Shown: positions 36,982 through 45,574 of the stretch, in pieces
Position numbering within the stretch: the first letter of the stretch is position 1
Layout of the letters: the number at the start of each line of letters is the position of its first letter
Translations under genes and position numbers: made by a program
The notes under the pieces: generated by a model
Databases searched by the model: none
Seen by the model: only the letters and a program-made list of their open reading frames with translations
Told to the model about the DNA's origin: nothing
Assembly: GCA_003153375.1 (NCBI GenBank)
Contig: PLYM01000235.1
Coordinates: forward strand, 211-49,627
Length of the DNA: 49,417 nt
Source of the DNA: Planctomycetaceae bacterium
GTDB taxonomy: Bacteria > Planctomycetota > Planctomycetia > Pirellulales > PALSA-1355
Direction: 5' to 3'

Positions 36982-37132
36982 TTTTTTCATCCAGCCGCCT
37001 GGTGAATTGAACGGCCATGTCCAGCTTCACGTGCCTGTGCCTCGGTGGCGCCAATACCCAAAACCCGTTTTATCATTGGCGCACCGCGCGCTAAGCTAAG
37101 GCACACCTAAATTCGATCAAGGGGGTCAATCC

Positions 37133-37387
37133 ATGGGCAGGCATCACGAAGACGGTTATTCGGCTGATGTCGAGGGGTTCCTCGTCGTCGATGGCCAGCG
37201 ATTTCCGCTCGCCAAGACAAACGGCCAGACGTTTTATCTCGCTGAGTCCTGCGAATTGGCTCCCGGCACGCAGGGTGAGTTGTTGATCATCATCGACGGC
37301 AATGCGCGATCGAAACTCGTATCGCTTCCCGGGGGGGTCTCGCCGGGGCAAACGGTCGTCAGCTACACCGTCGCGGCCCCATTCTAA
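37133..37387 (+). CDS. Small hypothetical protein (84 aa)
   Basis: This is a likely real small gene: a strong GGGGG ribosome site (37121-37125) lies seven bases before the ATG. The product has beta-strand-rich sequence (GFLVVDGQRFPLAKTNGQTFYLAE and GELLIIIDGNARSKLVSLPGG, each quoted only for its pattern: GFLVVDGQRFPL, GELLIIIDG), ending SYTVAAPF. It resembles a single compact beta domain with no signal peptide and no catalytic signature. I do not recognise the family. It is divergent from the orphan gene at 36308-36907, 225 bp away, and is followed 119 bp later by the altronate-dehydratase-family gene. A link between the small gene and either neighbour is not shown. Confidence 0.65.
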   Translation: MGRHHEDGYSADVEGFLVVDGQRFPLAKTNGQTFYLAESCELAPGTQGELLIIIDGNARSKLVSLPGGVSPGQTVVSYTVAAPF

Positions 37388-37506
37388 GCAAACCGCTCTG
37401 CGTCAGACACGCCCCGCCAGCCGCCCCTTAATTGCGGTCCTTGTGGCCCCCCAGTAAGCTGAAGCCGTGCCGCCGGCTAACCGCTTTCTTCTTCGGGGTC
37501 CTCGCG

Positions 37507-39060
37507 ATGTTCAAAGCCCAGGCGATCGACCAGGTCTTTTTGCACAATAAAGACAACGTCTGCGTGTCCGCGCGCGATTTGCCGGCGGGCACGAAGCTTT
37601 CGGCGGGCGGGCATGACGTGCAACTGCCGGCCGCCGTGCGCATCGGCCACAAGATCGCGCTGGCGAAGCTGGCCGTCGGCCAGCCGGTGCTCAAATATGG
37701 ACAGATCATTGGCTTTGCCACCGAGGCCATCGAACCGGGCACCTGGGTCCACACGCACAACCTGACGGCCGGACAGTTCGAGCGCGATTATGCGGCGGCC
37801 AGCGAAGTGCCGCCCGATCCGACGCCGCTCGTGGGTCGCACGTTCGAGGGCTATCGCCGGCCGAATGGCTCCGCCGGCACGCGCAACTACATCGCCGTGA
37901 TCTCGACGGTCAACTGCTCGGCCTCGGTCAGCAAGTATGTCGCCGCGCGATTCAACGCCGAAGCGCTGAAGGACTATCCCAATGTCGATGGCGTGGTGGC
38001 CTTCACCCACGGCGGCGGTTGCGGCATGCAATTCGGCGGAGAGGGGCACGCGATGCTCAATCGCGTGATGGGAGGCATCGCCCGGCATCCGAACATCGGC
38101 GGCTACGTGCTGATCGGCTTGGGCTGCGAGACCGCCACGCTCGGCTACCTGCTCGACGATCAGAAGCTCGTGCAGATCGGCGGCACCAACGGCGGAAGTG
38201 TCACGCGTCCGCCGGTCCTCAGCATGCAAGACGTCGGCGGCACCACCAAAACGATCGAGGAAGCCTGCCGGCTGGTGCGCGAGATGTTGCCGCGGGCCAA
38301 TGACGTGCGCCGCCAGCCGATTCCGCTCAGCGAGTTGATTCTCGGCACCAATTGCGGCGGCTCGGACGGCAACTCGGGCATCACGGCCAACCCGGCGCTG
38401 GGCGTGGCCAGCGACCTGCTGGTGGCCGCCGGCGGCACCGTGATTTTGGGCGAAACGCCGGAAATCTACGGCGCCGAACAACTGCTCACCCGCCGAGCCC
38501 GCTCGCCGCAAATCGCCCAGAAGCTGATCGACCGCATTCACTGGTGGGAGTGGTACACGGGCCTGTTCGGCTGCACGCCCGACAACAATCCATCGCCGGG
38601 CAACAAGGAAGGCGGCCTGACGACGATCTATGAAAAATCGCTCGGCGCCGTCGCCAAAGCCGGCAGCACCGCGATGACCGACGTCTATCAATACGCCGAA
38701 CCGGTCACGGCCAAGGGCTTTGTGGTGATGGACACGCCGGGGCTCGACCCGGTGAGCGTCACCGGCATCGTGGCCGGCGGCGCGCAAGTGATGGTCTTCA
38801 CGACCGGCCGCGGCAGTTGCTTTGGCTGCAAGCCCACGCCTTCAATCAAAATCGCCACCAACACGCCCATGTATCAGCGGATGATCGACGACATGGACCT
38901 CGACGCCGGCACCGTGCTGGTCGGCCGCAGCCTCGACGAAGTCGGCCGCGAGATCTTCGAAGAGATCATCGCCGTCGCCAGCGGCAAGCGCACCAAGAGC
39001 GAACAGCACGGCATCGGCCAGGAGGAGTTCGTGCCCTGGAACGTGGGGCCGACGTTGTGA
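37507..39060 (+). CDS. UxaA/GarD family dehydratase (altronate dehydratase-like)
   Basis: This 517-residue enzyme belongs to the altronate/galactarate dehydratase family, which removes water from sugar acids. The N-terminal SAF domain (about 1-90; IDQVFLHNKDNVCVSARDL, in part) is followed by the UxaA/GarD core: GYRRPNGSAGTRNYIAVIS, FTHGGGCGMQFGGEGH, GLGCET, LGTNCGGSDGNSGITANPA and TTGRGSCFGCKPTPSIKIATN, with conserved Cys and His residues for the iron site (motifs shown in parts). Length is close to E. coli UxaA, favouring altronate dehydratase, but altronate and galactarate or related acids cannot be separated by eye. The ATG at 37507 starts the SAF domain; the frame opens earlier, at 37432. 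The last base of its stop begins a long inverted repeat. Confidence 0.88.
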   Translation: MFKAQAIDQVFLHNKDNVCVSARDLPAGTKLSAGGHDVQLPAAVRIGHKIALAKLAVGQPVLKYGQIIGFATEAIEPGTWVHTHNLTAGQFERDYAAASEVPPDPTPLVGRTFEGYRRPNGSAGTRNYIAVISTVNCSASVSKYVAARFNAEALKDYPNVDGVVAFTHGGGCGMQFGGEGHAMLNRVMGGIARHPNIGGYVLIGLGCETATLGYLLDDQKLVQIGGTNGGSVTRPPVLSMQDVGGTTKTIEEACRLVREMLPRANDVRRQPIPLSELILGTNCGGSDGNSGITANPALGVASDLLVAAGGTVILGETPEIYGAEQLLTRRARSPQIAQKLIDRIHWWEWYTGLFGCTPDNNPSPGNKEGGLTTIYEKSLGAVAKAGSTAMTDVYQYAEPVTAKGFVVMDTPGLDPVSVTGIVAGGAQVMVFTTGRGSCFGCKPTPSIKIATNTPMYQRMIDDMDLDAGTVLVGRSLDEVGREIFEEIIAVASGKRTKSEQHGIGQEEFVPWNVGPTL

Positions 39061-39150
39061 GCCAGTGGCGTGTGATTGATGGTTAGTTGTTAGTGACGGG
39101 GAGTCTGCATTCTTCACTAACCACTAACCATCAATCACTCGCCACTGGCT
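39060..39150. repeat. Long inverted repeat after the dehydratase gene
   Basis: Two 37-nt arms (39060-39096 and 39114-39150) match at 35 of 37 positions around a 17-nt loop. The arms start AGCCAGTGGCG and include tandem TTAGT/ACTAAC units. The left arm begins at the last base of the dehydratase stop codon, so it could end that transcript, although there is no T-run. It looks like a dispersed element. Confidence 0.88.
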
Positions 39151-39257
39151 CTTCCCGCGGCGCAAAACTCATCTCCAGCCGGCCGAGCCACCATGCGCCG
39201 GCTATAAAAATGCAGCGGCAAGTTGTTTGGCCCCGTTTGCATAGATCCCCCACCCCT

Positions 39258-39286
39258 TTGACGCTCGGGGGCGCATCGGATAGGCT
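39258..39286 (+). promoter_or_regulatory. Candidate promoter for the isocitrate dehydrogenase gene
   Basis: TTGACG (39258-39263, 5/6) and TAGGCT (39281-39286, 3/6) lie 17 bp apart, about 70 bp upstream of the ATG at 39356. The -10 is weak; the placement just after the inverted repeat and before the gene supports it. Confidence 0.35.
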
Positions 39287-39355
39287 GCCGTCTTTGCAGA
39301 ATTGTTCATAATACGCGGTTTATGGCGGCGAAACCGGGGGGAGTTGAGCGACAGC

Positions 39356-40450
39356 ATGGCACATGAGGTTACGTTAATTACCGGAGACGGCACCGGTCCG
39401 GAGCTGGCCGAGGCCGCTCGTCGTTGTGTCGACGCGACGGGCGTGAAGATCAACTGGGACGTGCAGGAAGCCGGCGTCGACGTGATGTTGCGACTCGGCA
39501 CGCCGCTGCCCGACGCGGTGATGGAAAGCGTGCGCCGCACCAAGTGCGCGCTGAAGGCTCCGATCACGACGCCCGTTGGCACCGGCTTTCGCAGCATCAA
39601 CGTCCATCTACGCCAGGCCCTGGGTCTGTATGCCTGCATCCGTCCCTGCAAGCACTACGAAGGCGTGCGCACCTTCTTCAACTCGGTCAAGGTCGACCTG
39701 GTGATCGTTCGCGAAAACACCGAAGACCTGTATGCCGGCATCGAGTTCGAACAGGGCAAGCCCGAAACCAGCCGGCTGATCAAAGTCATCAACCGACTTT
39801 CGCCCGATCGACAAATCAAAACCTCAGCGACCGAAACCGGCATTTCAATCAAGCCGATCAGCGTCAGTGGCAGCGAGCAGATCGTCAAGTGCGCCTTCGA
39901 CTATGCGCGCGACAACGGCCGCAAGACCGTGACCTGCGTTCACAAGGCGAACATCATGAAGCACACCGACGGGCTGTGGCTGGCCACCGCCCGCGAAGTG
40001 GCCAAGAAGTATCCCGACATCGGTTTCGAAGACCGCATTGTCGACAACATGTGCATGCAACTGGTGCAGAAGCCCGAGTTGTACGACGTGCTGGTGCTGC
40101 CGAACCTGTATGGTGACATTCTCAGCGACCTGGCTGCCGGCCTGGTCGGCGGCCTGGGCGTGGCGCCTGGCGCCAACATCGGCCCCAACGGCGCCGTGTT
40201 CGAAGCGACGCACGGCAGTGCTCCGAAGTATAAGGGCCAGAATCGGGTCAACCCAACGGCCCTGATTCTGTCGGGCATGTTGATGCTCAAGTATCTGGGC
40301 GAGGCCAACGCGGCCAGCCGGTTGGAAAAGGCCGTGGCCGACGTGATCGCCGAAGGGAAGAACGTCACCTACGATCTCAAGCCCGACCGCAACGACCCGA
40401 CCGCCGTCGGCACCCGCGAAATGGCCGAAGCGATCTGCAAGAAGTTGTAG
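39356..40450 (+). CDS. NAD-type isocitrate/isopropylmalate dehydrogenase family protein
   Basis: This 364-residue enzyme is in the beta-decarboxylating dehydrogenase family. It has [13 protein letters not shown] near the N-terminus, the substrate-loop region [20 protein letters not shown] (in part), [31 protein letters not shown], the D-rich metal and active-site VDNMCMQL and [27 protein letters not shown] (in parts), and [17 protein letters not shown]. The short length, the [11 protein letters not shown] segment and HGSAPKYKG point to a mitochondrial-type NAD isocitrate dehydrogenase rather than LeuB, but homoisocitrate and isopropylmalate enzymes are close. I start at the ATG at 39356 because the family motif follows directly. 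Its product may feed the TCA cycle; the next gene starts 161 bp on, across a paired repeat. Confidence 0.85.
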   Translation: MAHEVTLITGDGTGPELAEAARRCVDATGVKINWDVQEAGVDVMLRLGTPLPDAVMESVRRTKCALKAPITTPVGTGFRSINVHLRQALGLYACIRPCKHYEGVRTFFNSVKVDLVIVRENTEDLYAGIEFEQGKPETSRLIKVINRLSPDRQIKTSATETGISIKPISVSGSEQIVKCAFDYARDNGRKTVTCVHKANIMKHTDGLWLATAREVAKKYPDIGFEDRIVDNMCMQLVQKPELYDVLVLPNLYGDILSDLAAGLVGGLGVAPGANIGPNGAVFEATHGSAPKYKGQNRVNPTALILSGMLMLKYLGEANAASRLEKAVADVIAEGKNVTYDLKPDRNDPTAVGTREMAEAICKKL

Positions 40451-40488
40451 GTTCGGCCGCGCCGATTCGATTTCAAGCGTGTTAATGC

Positions 40489-40564
<76 letters not shown>

Positions 40565-40611
40565 ACAGATGCCGACCGGAATTGCGTGTCGCCGGCCGCG
40601 CACCGCTACGG

Positions 40612-41697
40612 ATGGCGAACATTTTGCTCAGTCCGTCGGCATTTCGAGAGCTGGTCAGTGGTCGCCGCCAAGGAGCGGTGGCCGCCGCCACGCGCGCGGC
40701 GTTGCGACTGCTCGAAATTCCTTATACGGCCGCCGTCTCTTGGCGGAACCGGCAGTTCGACCGCGGCCGGCGCCCCATCGACAGCGTCGGCGTGCCGGTG
40801 CTCAGCGTCGGCAACATCACGCTCGGCGGCACGGGGAAGACCCCGGCCGTCGAATGGCTGGCAAATTGGTTTGCTGCGCATGGCGTGCGTGTGGGACTCG
40901 TCAGCCGCGGCTACGGTGCGAGGCCGGGCGTGGCCAACGACGAAGCGCTCGAGCTCGCGCAAAAGTTGCCCGGCGTGCCCCACGTGCTCGACGCGAATCG
41001 GGTGCGCGGAGCAACCAAGGCTATCCAGGAATTCGGCTGCCAGCTCGTGCTGCTGGACGATGGCTTTCAACATCGACGGCTGCACCGAGATTTGGACATC
41101 GTGCTGGTGGATGCCAGCGAACCGTTTGGGTTCGGCCACGTGTTTCCGCGCGGCACGCTGCGCGAACCTCTATCGGGCTGGTCGCGGGCCGGCGTGATCG
41201 TGCTGACCCGCGCGGAGCTGCTAGGCGCCGATGAGAGGGTGCAGCTTCGCAATCAGATCCTGCGCTACGCGCCGCGGGCCCTGTGGGTTGAGGCCACGCA
41301 CGCTCCGCGAGCGCTCGTCTCACCGACCGGCGAGCAATTGCCGTTCGGCCACCTGGCCGGACAAAAGATCGCGGCCTTTTGCGGCATCGGCAATCCGGCC
41401 GGCTTTTGGCACTCGCTCGCCGGCTGCGGCTATCGATTGGCGGCGAAGCAAGAGTTTGCCGACCATCACGCATATTCCCCCGCCGACATCGAATCGCTGG
41501 CCTCCTGGTCGGGCGGGCTCGACGTGGCCGCGGTGGTCTGCACCGGCAAGGACCTGGTCAAAATCGGCGGTCGCTGGCCAGGGGCACGGCCGCTGTTTGC
41601 CCTCTCCAGTCAGATGCAGATTCTGGCCGGCAAGGCCGAATTCGAAGCCGTGCTCATGCCCCTTGTCCGCAGGGCCCGCGGCGAAAAGGATTCCTGA
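40612..41697 (+). CDS. lpxK: Tetraacyldisaccharide 4'-kinase
   Basis: This 361-residue inner-membrane kinase adds the 4' phosphate to the lipid A disaccharide. It carries PVLSVGNIT, the phosphate-binding GGTGKTP at 72-78, GLVSRGYGARPG near 95-106, LVLLDDGFQHRRLHRDLDIVLVD (in part; DDGFQH is the catalytic region), PRGTLREPLSGWSRA and AFCGIGNP. The start is the ATG at 40612, which gives a family-like N-terminus (LSPSAFRELVSGRRQG); the longer open frame back to 40489 lies in the inverted repeat. It opens the plus-strand LPS cluster. No waaA is next to it, unlike in many Gram-negative genomes. Confidence 0.93.
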   Translation: MANILLSPSAFRELVSGRRQGAVAAATRAALRLLEIPYTAAVSWRNRQFDRGRRPIDSVGVPVLSVGNITLGGTGKTPAVEWLANWFAAHGVRVGLVSRGYGARPGVANDEALELAQKLPGVPHVLDANRVRGATKAIQEFGCQLVLLDDGFQHRRLHRDLDIVLVDASEPFGFGHVFPRGTLREPLSGWSRAGVIVLTRAELLGADERVQLRNQILRYAPRALWVEATHAPRALVSPTGEQLPFGHLAGQKIAAFCGIGNPAGFWHSLAGCGYRLAAKQEFADHHAYSPADIESLASWSGGLDVAAVVCTGKDLVKIGGRWPGARPLFALSSQMQILAGKAEFEAVLMPLVRRARGEKDS

Positions 41698-41771
41698 ACG
41701 CCTGAAACTCTCAGCCAAGTGAGACTTACTGATCTTGGTCGATTTCGGCTGGCAAGGCTATGTTGTGCCTC

Positions 41772-42869
41772 ATGAGCGAGCCGGAGATTGCACTTTTGTT
41801 GTCCACGTACCAGCGACCCGCGCACCTGCGCCGTGCGCTGGCGTCGATTGCATTGCAAGCAGGGGTCGCGGGGCGGATGGAGCTGATCGTGACCGACGAC
41901 GGCTCAACCGACGAAACCGCCGCGATCGTCCAAGAGTTCGCCCGCACGGTCCCGTTCCCGGTGGGCTTCACGACCCATCCGCACAAGTCGTTCCAATTGT
42001 CGCGTTGCCGCAACGAAGGCGCCCGGGCCAGTCGCGCGCCCTACCTGCTGTTCATGGACGGCGATTGCATCCTGCCCCCCGATCACGCGCGGATTCACCT
42101 GGAGCACCGCAAGCCGGGCGTGGTCATGGCCGGCGATTGCGTGCGGCTCGACCAGGAAACGTCGGCGCGGATCTCGATCGACACCATCCAACGCGGCGAA
42201 TTCCAAAACATCGCTTCGTCCCGCGAACTGCGGCGTTTGCAGCGACAAGCCCGGGCATCGTGGTTTTATCGCCTGCTGCGACATCCCACGAAACCGAAGT
42301 TGATCGGCAACAACGTCGGCATTTGGCGGGCCGACTTCGAGCGCATCAACGGCTACGACGAGAACTTTCAGGGCTGGGGCTGCGAGGACGACGACCTGCG
42401 CTTTCGCCTGCGCCACTCAGGCGTACACGTCGAGTCGATTCTGCCCTGGACCCACACGTTTCACCTCTGGCACCCGAACGACTCCAGCTTGCCAGCCCTT
42501 TGGAAACAGGGAGCCAACGTCAACTATCTGCTCCGCAAGGGCCGATTGACGCGGTGCCGCAACGGCCTTGAGAAACGGCCGCTAGCAGACCTCGCCATTC
42601 GCGTGATCGGCCAGCCGAATGAGCCGCACGCCGTCGCGCGGCTGTTCCGTGGTCGCTTTGGCTCGCGGCGGGCCGTCGAGCCGGAAGTCGAAATCCTCTT
42701 TCTTCCCGGCGAGGGACGCTTTAGCGGCCAGGCCGAGTGTAACGTGGTCGTCGCGCTCGATGACCATGCCGCTCGGTCTTCGCTGGCACGGCGTGCCCAC
42801 CTGACCATCACGTCCCCCGCCGCCGATTCGCTCGATCAAATCGAGCAAGCATTGGCGGCCGTGGCCTGA
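41772..42869 (+). CDS. Family 2 glycosyltransferase with galactosyltransferase-like C-terminal part
   Basis: This 365-residue protein has a GT-A fold: ALLLSTYQRPAHLRRAL at the N-terminus, DDGSTD at 42-47, the metal-binding MDGDC (D95 and D97), then GNNVGIWRADFERINGYDE and GWGCEDDDLRFRLRHSG (motifs in parts), the latter typical of the glyco_transf_7C galactosyl/chondroitin-type subgroup. A C-terminal region of about 120 residues (from KRPLADLAIRVIG) is not part of the catalytic fold. Donor and acceptor are unknown. The ATG at 41772 gives a compact N-terminus; another in-frame ATG at 41760 adds four residues. It lies between lpxK and hldE, so it likely works on lipopolysaccharide or a cell-surface polysaccharide. 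Confidence 0.82.
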   Translation: MSEPEIALLLSTYQRPAHLRRALASIALQAGVAGRMELIVTDDGSTDETAAIVQEFARTVPFPVGFTTHPHKSFQLSRCRNEGARASRAPYLLFMDGDCILPPDHARIHLEHRKPGVVMAGDCVRLDQETSARISIDTIQRGEFQNIASSRELRRLQRQARASWFYRLLRHPTKPKLIGNNVGIWRADFERINGYDENFQGWGCEDDDLRFRLRHSGVHVESILPWTHTFHLWHPNDSSLPALWKQGANVNYLLRKGRLTRCRNGLEKRPLADLAIRVIGQPNEPHAVARLFRGRFGSRRAVEPEVEILFLPGEGRFSGQAECNVVVALDDHAARSSLARRAHLTITSPAADSLDQIEQALAAVA

Positions 42870-42943
42870 ATTGGCCCGTTCCAAATCAGGGCGTTCTAAA
42901 ATCGGAACGTGCGTGACTCGCGGGCGAATCGGGTGAATCTCTA

Positions 42944-42972
42944 TTGCCCGGCCTGGGTAGCTGGCCGATAAT
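42944..42972 (+). promoter_or_regulatory. Candidate sigma70 promoter for hldE
   Basis: TTGCCC (42944-42949) and GATAAT (42967-42972, 5/6) are 17 bp apart in the 193-bp gap before hldE, giving a leader of about 85 nt. It suggests that hldE and following genes can be transcribed independently of lpxK. Confidence 0.4.
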
Positions 42973-43062
42973 CACCGCTCGCTGCACCGTGCCGACGTGG
43001 CCGCCCGTGCCAGCGTCGCCCCGAAGACATCCGCTGCTCGCTCATTGGGAATGGAAGCCCGC

Positions 43063-44604
43063 ATGAGTCCGAACGATCTCGTCCACGTACTCGAGTCCGT
43101 GCAGCATCCCAGGATCCTGGTGCTGGGCGACTTGATTCTCGATCGCTACACGTGGGGCAACGCCGAACGCATCAGTCAGGAAGCCCCCGTGATCGTGTTG
43201 CGCGCCGATCGCCGCGAGGCGCGCCTAGGCGGAGCGGCCAATGTGGGCAACATGTTGGCCGGACTCGAAGCCCGCGCGTCCTGCTGCGGCATCGTGGGGG
43301 AAGACGCGGCCGGCAACGAGCTGCGTGGCCTGCTCGTCGATGCCGGCGTCGATTGCGAGCTGGTGCTGGCGGATCTACGGCGTCCCACTTCTGTGAAAGA
43401 GCGCTTCATCGGCCGCGCGAGCAGCCGCCATCCCAACCAGATCCTGCGCGTCGACCATGAAGACTGCGAACCCCTGTGCTCGCCGCTCGAAAACGAACTG
43501 ATCCTCAAAATCGCCGCGCGCATTGCCGACTTCGACGCGGTGCTGATTTCCGACTATGGCAAAGGCGTCTGTACGCCCCGCGTGCTCAGGGCGGTGATCG
43601 AAGCGGCCCAGCAGGCGGGCGTGATTTCGATCGTCGACCCGGCCCGCGGCTGTCCGCTGGAGCACTATCGTGGCGTGACCGTGATCAAGCCGAATCGCAT
43701 CGAGACCGAACAAGCCGTCGGCCGCAAGATCGCCGATTCTGGCGATGCCCTGGCGGCGGGCCGGGAGCTTTGCCGCGAGTTGGATGCCGAGATGGCACTC
43801 GTCACGCTCGATCGCGATGGCATGATGCTCGTCGAGCGCAACGGCGACGGCGAGATTTTTCCGACGCACGCCCGCGCGATTTACGACATTGCCGGAGCTG
43901 GTGACATGGTGCTGGCCACGGTGGGCCTGTGCATGGCCGGCGGCGCCAGCGGCGCCAATGCCGCGCGGCTGGGCAACGTCGCGGCCGGCCTGGAAGTCGA
44001 ACGCGAGGGCGTGGCGGTCATTTATCGCGACGAGATTCGCGCCGCGCTGCTCTCGGCCCAGGGCGGGCCACCGCGAAAGATCATCACGCTGGCCGAGGCC
44101 GCAGTGCTGGCCGCCGGACATCGTCATCGCGGCCAACGCGTGGTCTTCACCAATGGCTGCTTCGATCTCTTGCACGTCGGCCATGTCACCTACCTGGCCG
44201 AAGCGGCGGCACTAGGTCATGTGCTGATCGTGGGCGTCAACAGCGATGCCAGCGTGCGCAAGCTCAAGGGCCCGGAACGGCCCGTCATCGGCGAGAGTGA
44301 CCGCGCGGCCATGCTGGCGGCGCTGGCCTGCGTGCAGCACGTCATCGTGTTCGACGACGACACGCCGCACGAGATGCTGCGGGCCATCCGCCCGGACGTG
44401 CTGGTCAAAGGCGGCACCTACACCACCGAACAGGTCGTGGGCCATGAGGTCGTCGAAGCCTACGGCGGCTCGGTTTGCGTGACCGGCGTCGTCGACGGCA
44501 TTTCGACCACGAACATCCTGGCCTCGCTCGCCCGCGGCGAGACGGCCCCTTCGCTCACTCCCACACCACCCCGCTCCGGCCAGCCGTTGCGCCGCGCCGG
44601 TTGA
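43063..44604 (+). CDS. hldE: Bifunctional heptose 7-phosphate kinase / heptose 1-phosphate adenylyltransferase
   Basis: This 513-residue protein combines both activities that flank GmhB in ADP-heptose synthesis. The first domain (about 1-320) is a PfkB-type kinase with RLGGAANVGNML, VKERFIG, VLISDYGKGV, VTVIKPNRIE and the ATP-site GAGD at 278-281. The second (about 345-480) is a nucleotidyltransferase with TNGCFDLLHVGHVTYL starting near residue 362, including the HxGH motif, then SDASVRKLKGPERPV and KGGTY. The full fusion matches the E. coli HldE layout. The ATG at 43063, with a GGAAG box five bases upstream, was preferred over the ATG at 43051. The C-terminal tail (about 490-513) is Pro/Ser-rich and not conserved. 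Confidence 0.95.
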   Translation: MSPNDLVHVLESVQHPRILVLGDLILDRYTWGNAERISQEAPVIVLRADRREARLGGAANVGNMLAGLEARASCCGIVGEDAAGNELRGLLVDAGVDCELVLADLRRPTSVKERFIGRASSRHPNQILRVDHEDCEPLCSPLENELILKIAARIADFDAVLISDYGKGVCTPRVLRAVIEAAQQAGVISIVDPARGCPLEHYRGVTVIKPNRIETEQAVGRKIADSGDALAAGRELCRELDAEMALVTLDRDGMMLVERNGDGEIFPTHARAIYDIAGAGDMVLATVGLCMAGGASGANAARLGNVAAGLEVEREGVAVIYRDEIRAALLSAQGGPPRKIITLAEAAVLAAGHRHRGQRVVFTNGCFDLLHVGHVTYLAEAAALGHVLIVGVNSDASVRKLKGPERPVIGESDRAAMLAALACVQHVIVFDDDTPHEMLRAIRPDVLVKGGTYTTEQVVGHEVVEAYGGSVCVTGVVDGISTTNILASLARGETAPSLTPTPPRSGQPLRRAG

Positions 44605-44650
44605 CCCCATTGCAGGCCGCCCCGCCCTGCCCGACTTAGACGCCCGCGTC

Positions 44651-45478
44651 ATGAAACAAAAACTCACCGTCGTCATCCCCTGCAAGAACGAACGGAAAAA
44701 TATCCGCGCGTGCATCGAGTCGGCGAAGCGCGTCGCCGACGAGGTGCTGGTGGCCGATTCCGGTTCGACCGACGGCACGCTCGAGATCATCGACGATGCC
44801 GGCGGTTGCCGCGTGATCGAGCGCGAGTATCTCAATTCCGGCAACTTCAAGAACTGGGCCATCCCGCAAGCCCGTCATCCCTGGGTGCTGATCCTCGACT
44901 CCGACGAACGCGTGACGCCCGACTTGGCGACGGAAATCAACATACTATTGAGCGGCGCTCCCCCGCGCGACGGCTACCACATTTATCGCGCAAACTATTT
45001 TTTGGGACACCGTATTCGCCACGCCGGCTGGGGCGCCGACAAGGTGATGCGGCTGTTTCGCCGCGACTTGGGGCGCTACGTGGGCGAGAGCGACCACGCC
45101 GAGATCCACGTCAGCTCGGGCAACGTCGGCCATCTGCGCCAGCGGCTCGAGCACTACACCTATTGGACGTACGACCAATACTTTCAGAAGCTCTCGCGCT
45201 ACACCGTGCAAGGGGCCCGCAACTATTACGCGGCCGGCAAGCGGGTCAGCTATTGGCGCATGCTGCTGAGCCCACCACTGCGGTTCCTGCACTGCTACTT
45301 CATCCGCCTTGGCTTTCTGGACGGGCTGGTCGGTCTGCAAATCAGCGCGCTGACGGGCATGTCGTCGTTCGTCAAGCAGATTCGGCTTTGGGAATTGGAG
45401 CACGCGCGGCCGCAAGGCGATCCAGAGCAGGAGCGGGCCGAACGGCATCAGGCCATGGCGGCGCGCGAGGCGGCCTGA
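44651..45478 (+). CDS. Family 2 glycosyltransferase, LPS core type (WaaE/KdtX-like)
   Basis: This 275-residue enzyme resembles WaaE/KdtX-like core glucosyltransferases. The GT-A nucleotide-sugar motifs are VVIPCKNERKNI at 7-18, ADSGSTD at 35-41 and LDSDERV at 82-88. Further on come GYHIYRANYFLGHRIRH (in part), WGADKVMRLFRR and a region with several aromatic and hydrophobic residues (YWRMLLSPPLRFLHCYFI, in part) that may lie at the membrane. WaaE adds a beta-1,4 glucose to the first heptose of the inner core; the exact sugar here is unknown. It starts 46 bp after hldE and is followed by two family 9 genes, so a core-assembly role is likely. Confidence 0.86.
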   Translation: MKQKLTVVIPCKNERKNIRACIESAKRVADEVLVADSGSTDGTLEIIDDAGGCRVIEREYLNSGNFKNWAIPQARHPWVLILDSDERVTPDLATEINILLSGAPPRDGYHIYRANYFLGHRIRHAGWGADKVMRLFRRDLGRYVGESDHAEIHVSSGNVGHLRQRLEHYTYWTYDQYFQKLSRYTVQGARNYYAAGKRVSYWRMLLSPPLRFLHCYFIRLGFLDGLVGLQISALTGMSSFVKQIRLWELEHARPQGDPEQERAERHQAMAAREAA

Positions 45479-45574
45479 GCGGGGCCTGCGTCACTGGCCC
45501 AAGAAACCAAAACAGCGTACGTGACAAGACCGACCGAGAGTGCGTAACTTCGACGCGTGAGGGGGTGTGACTTG

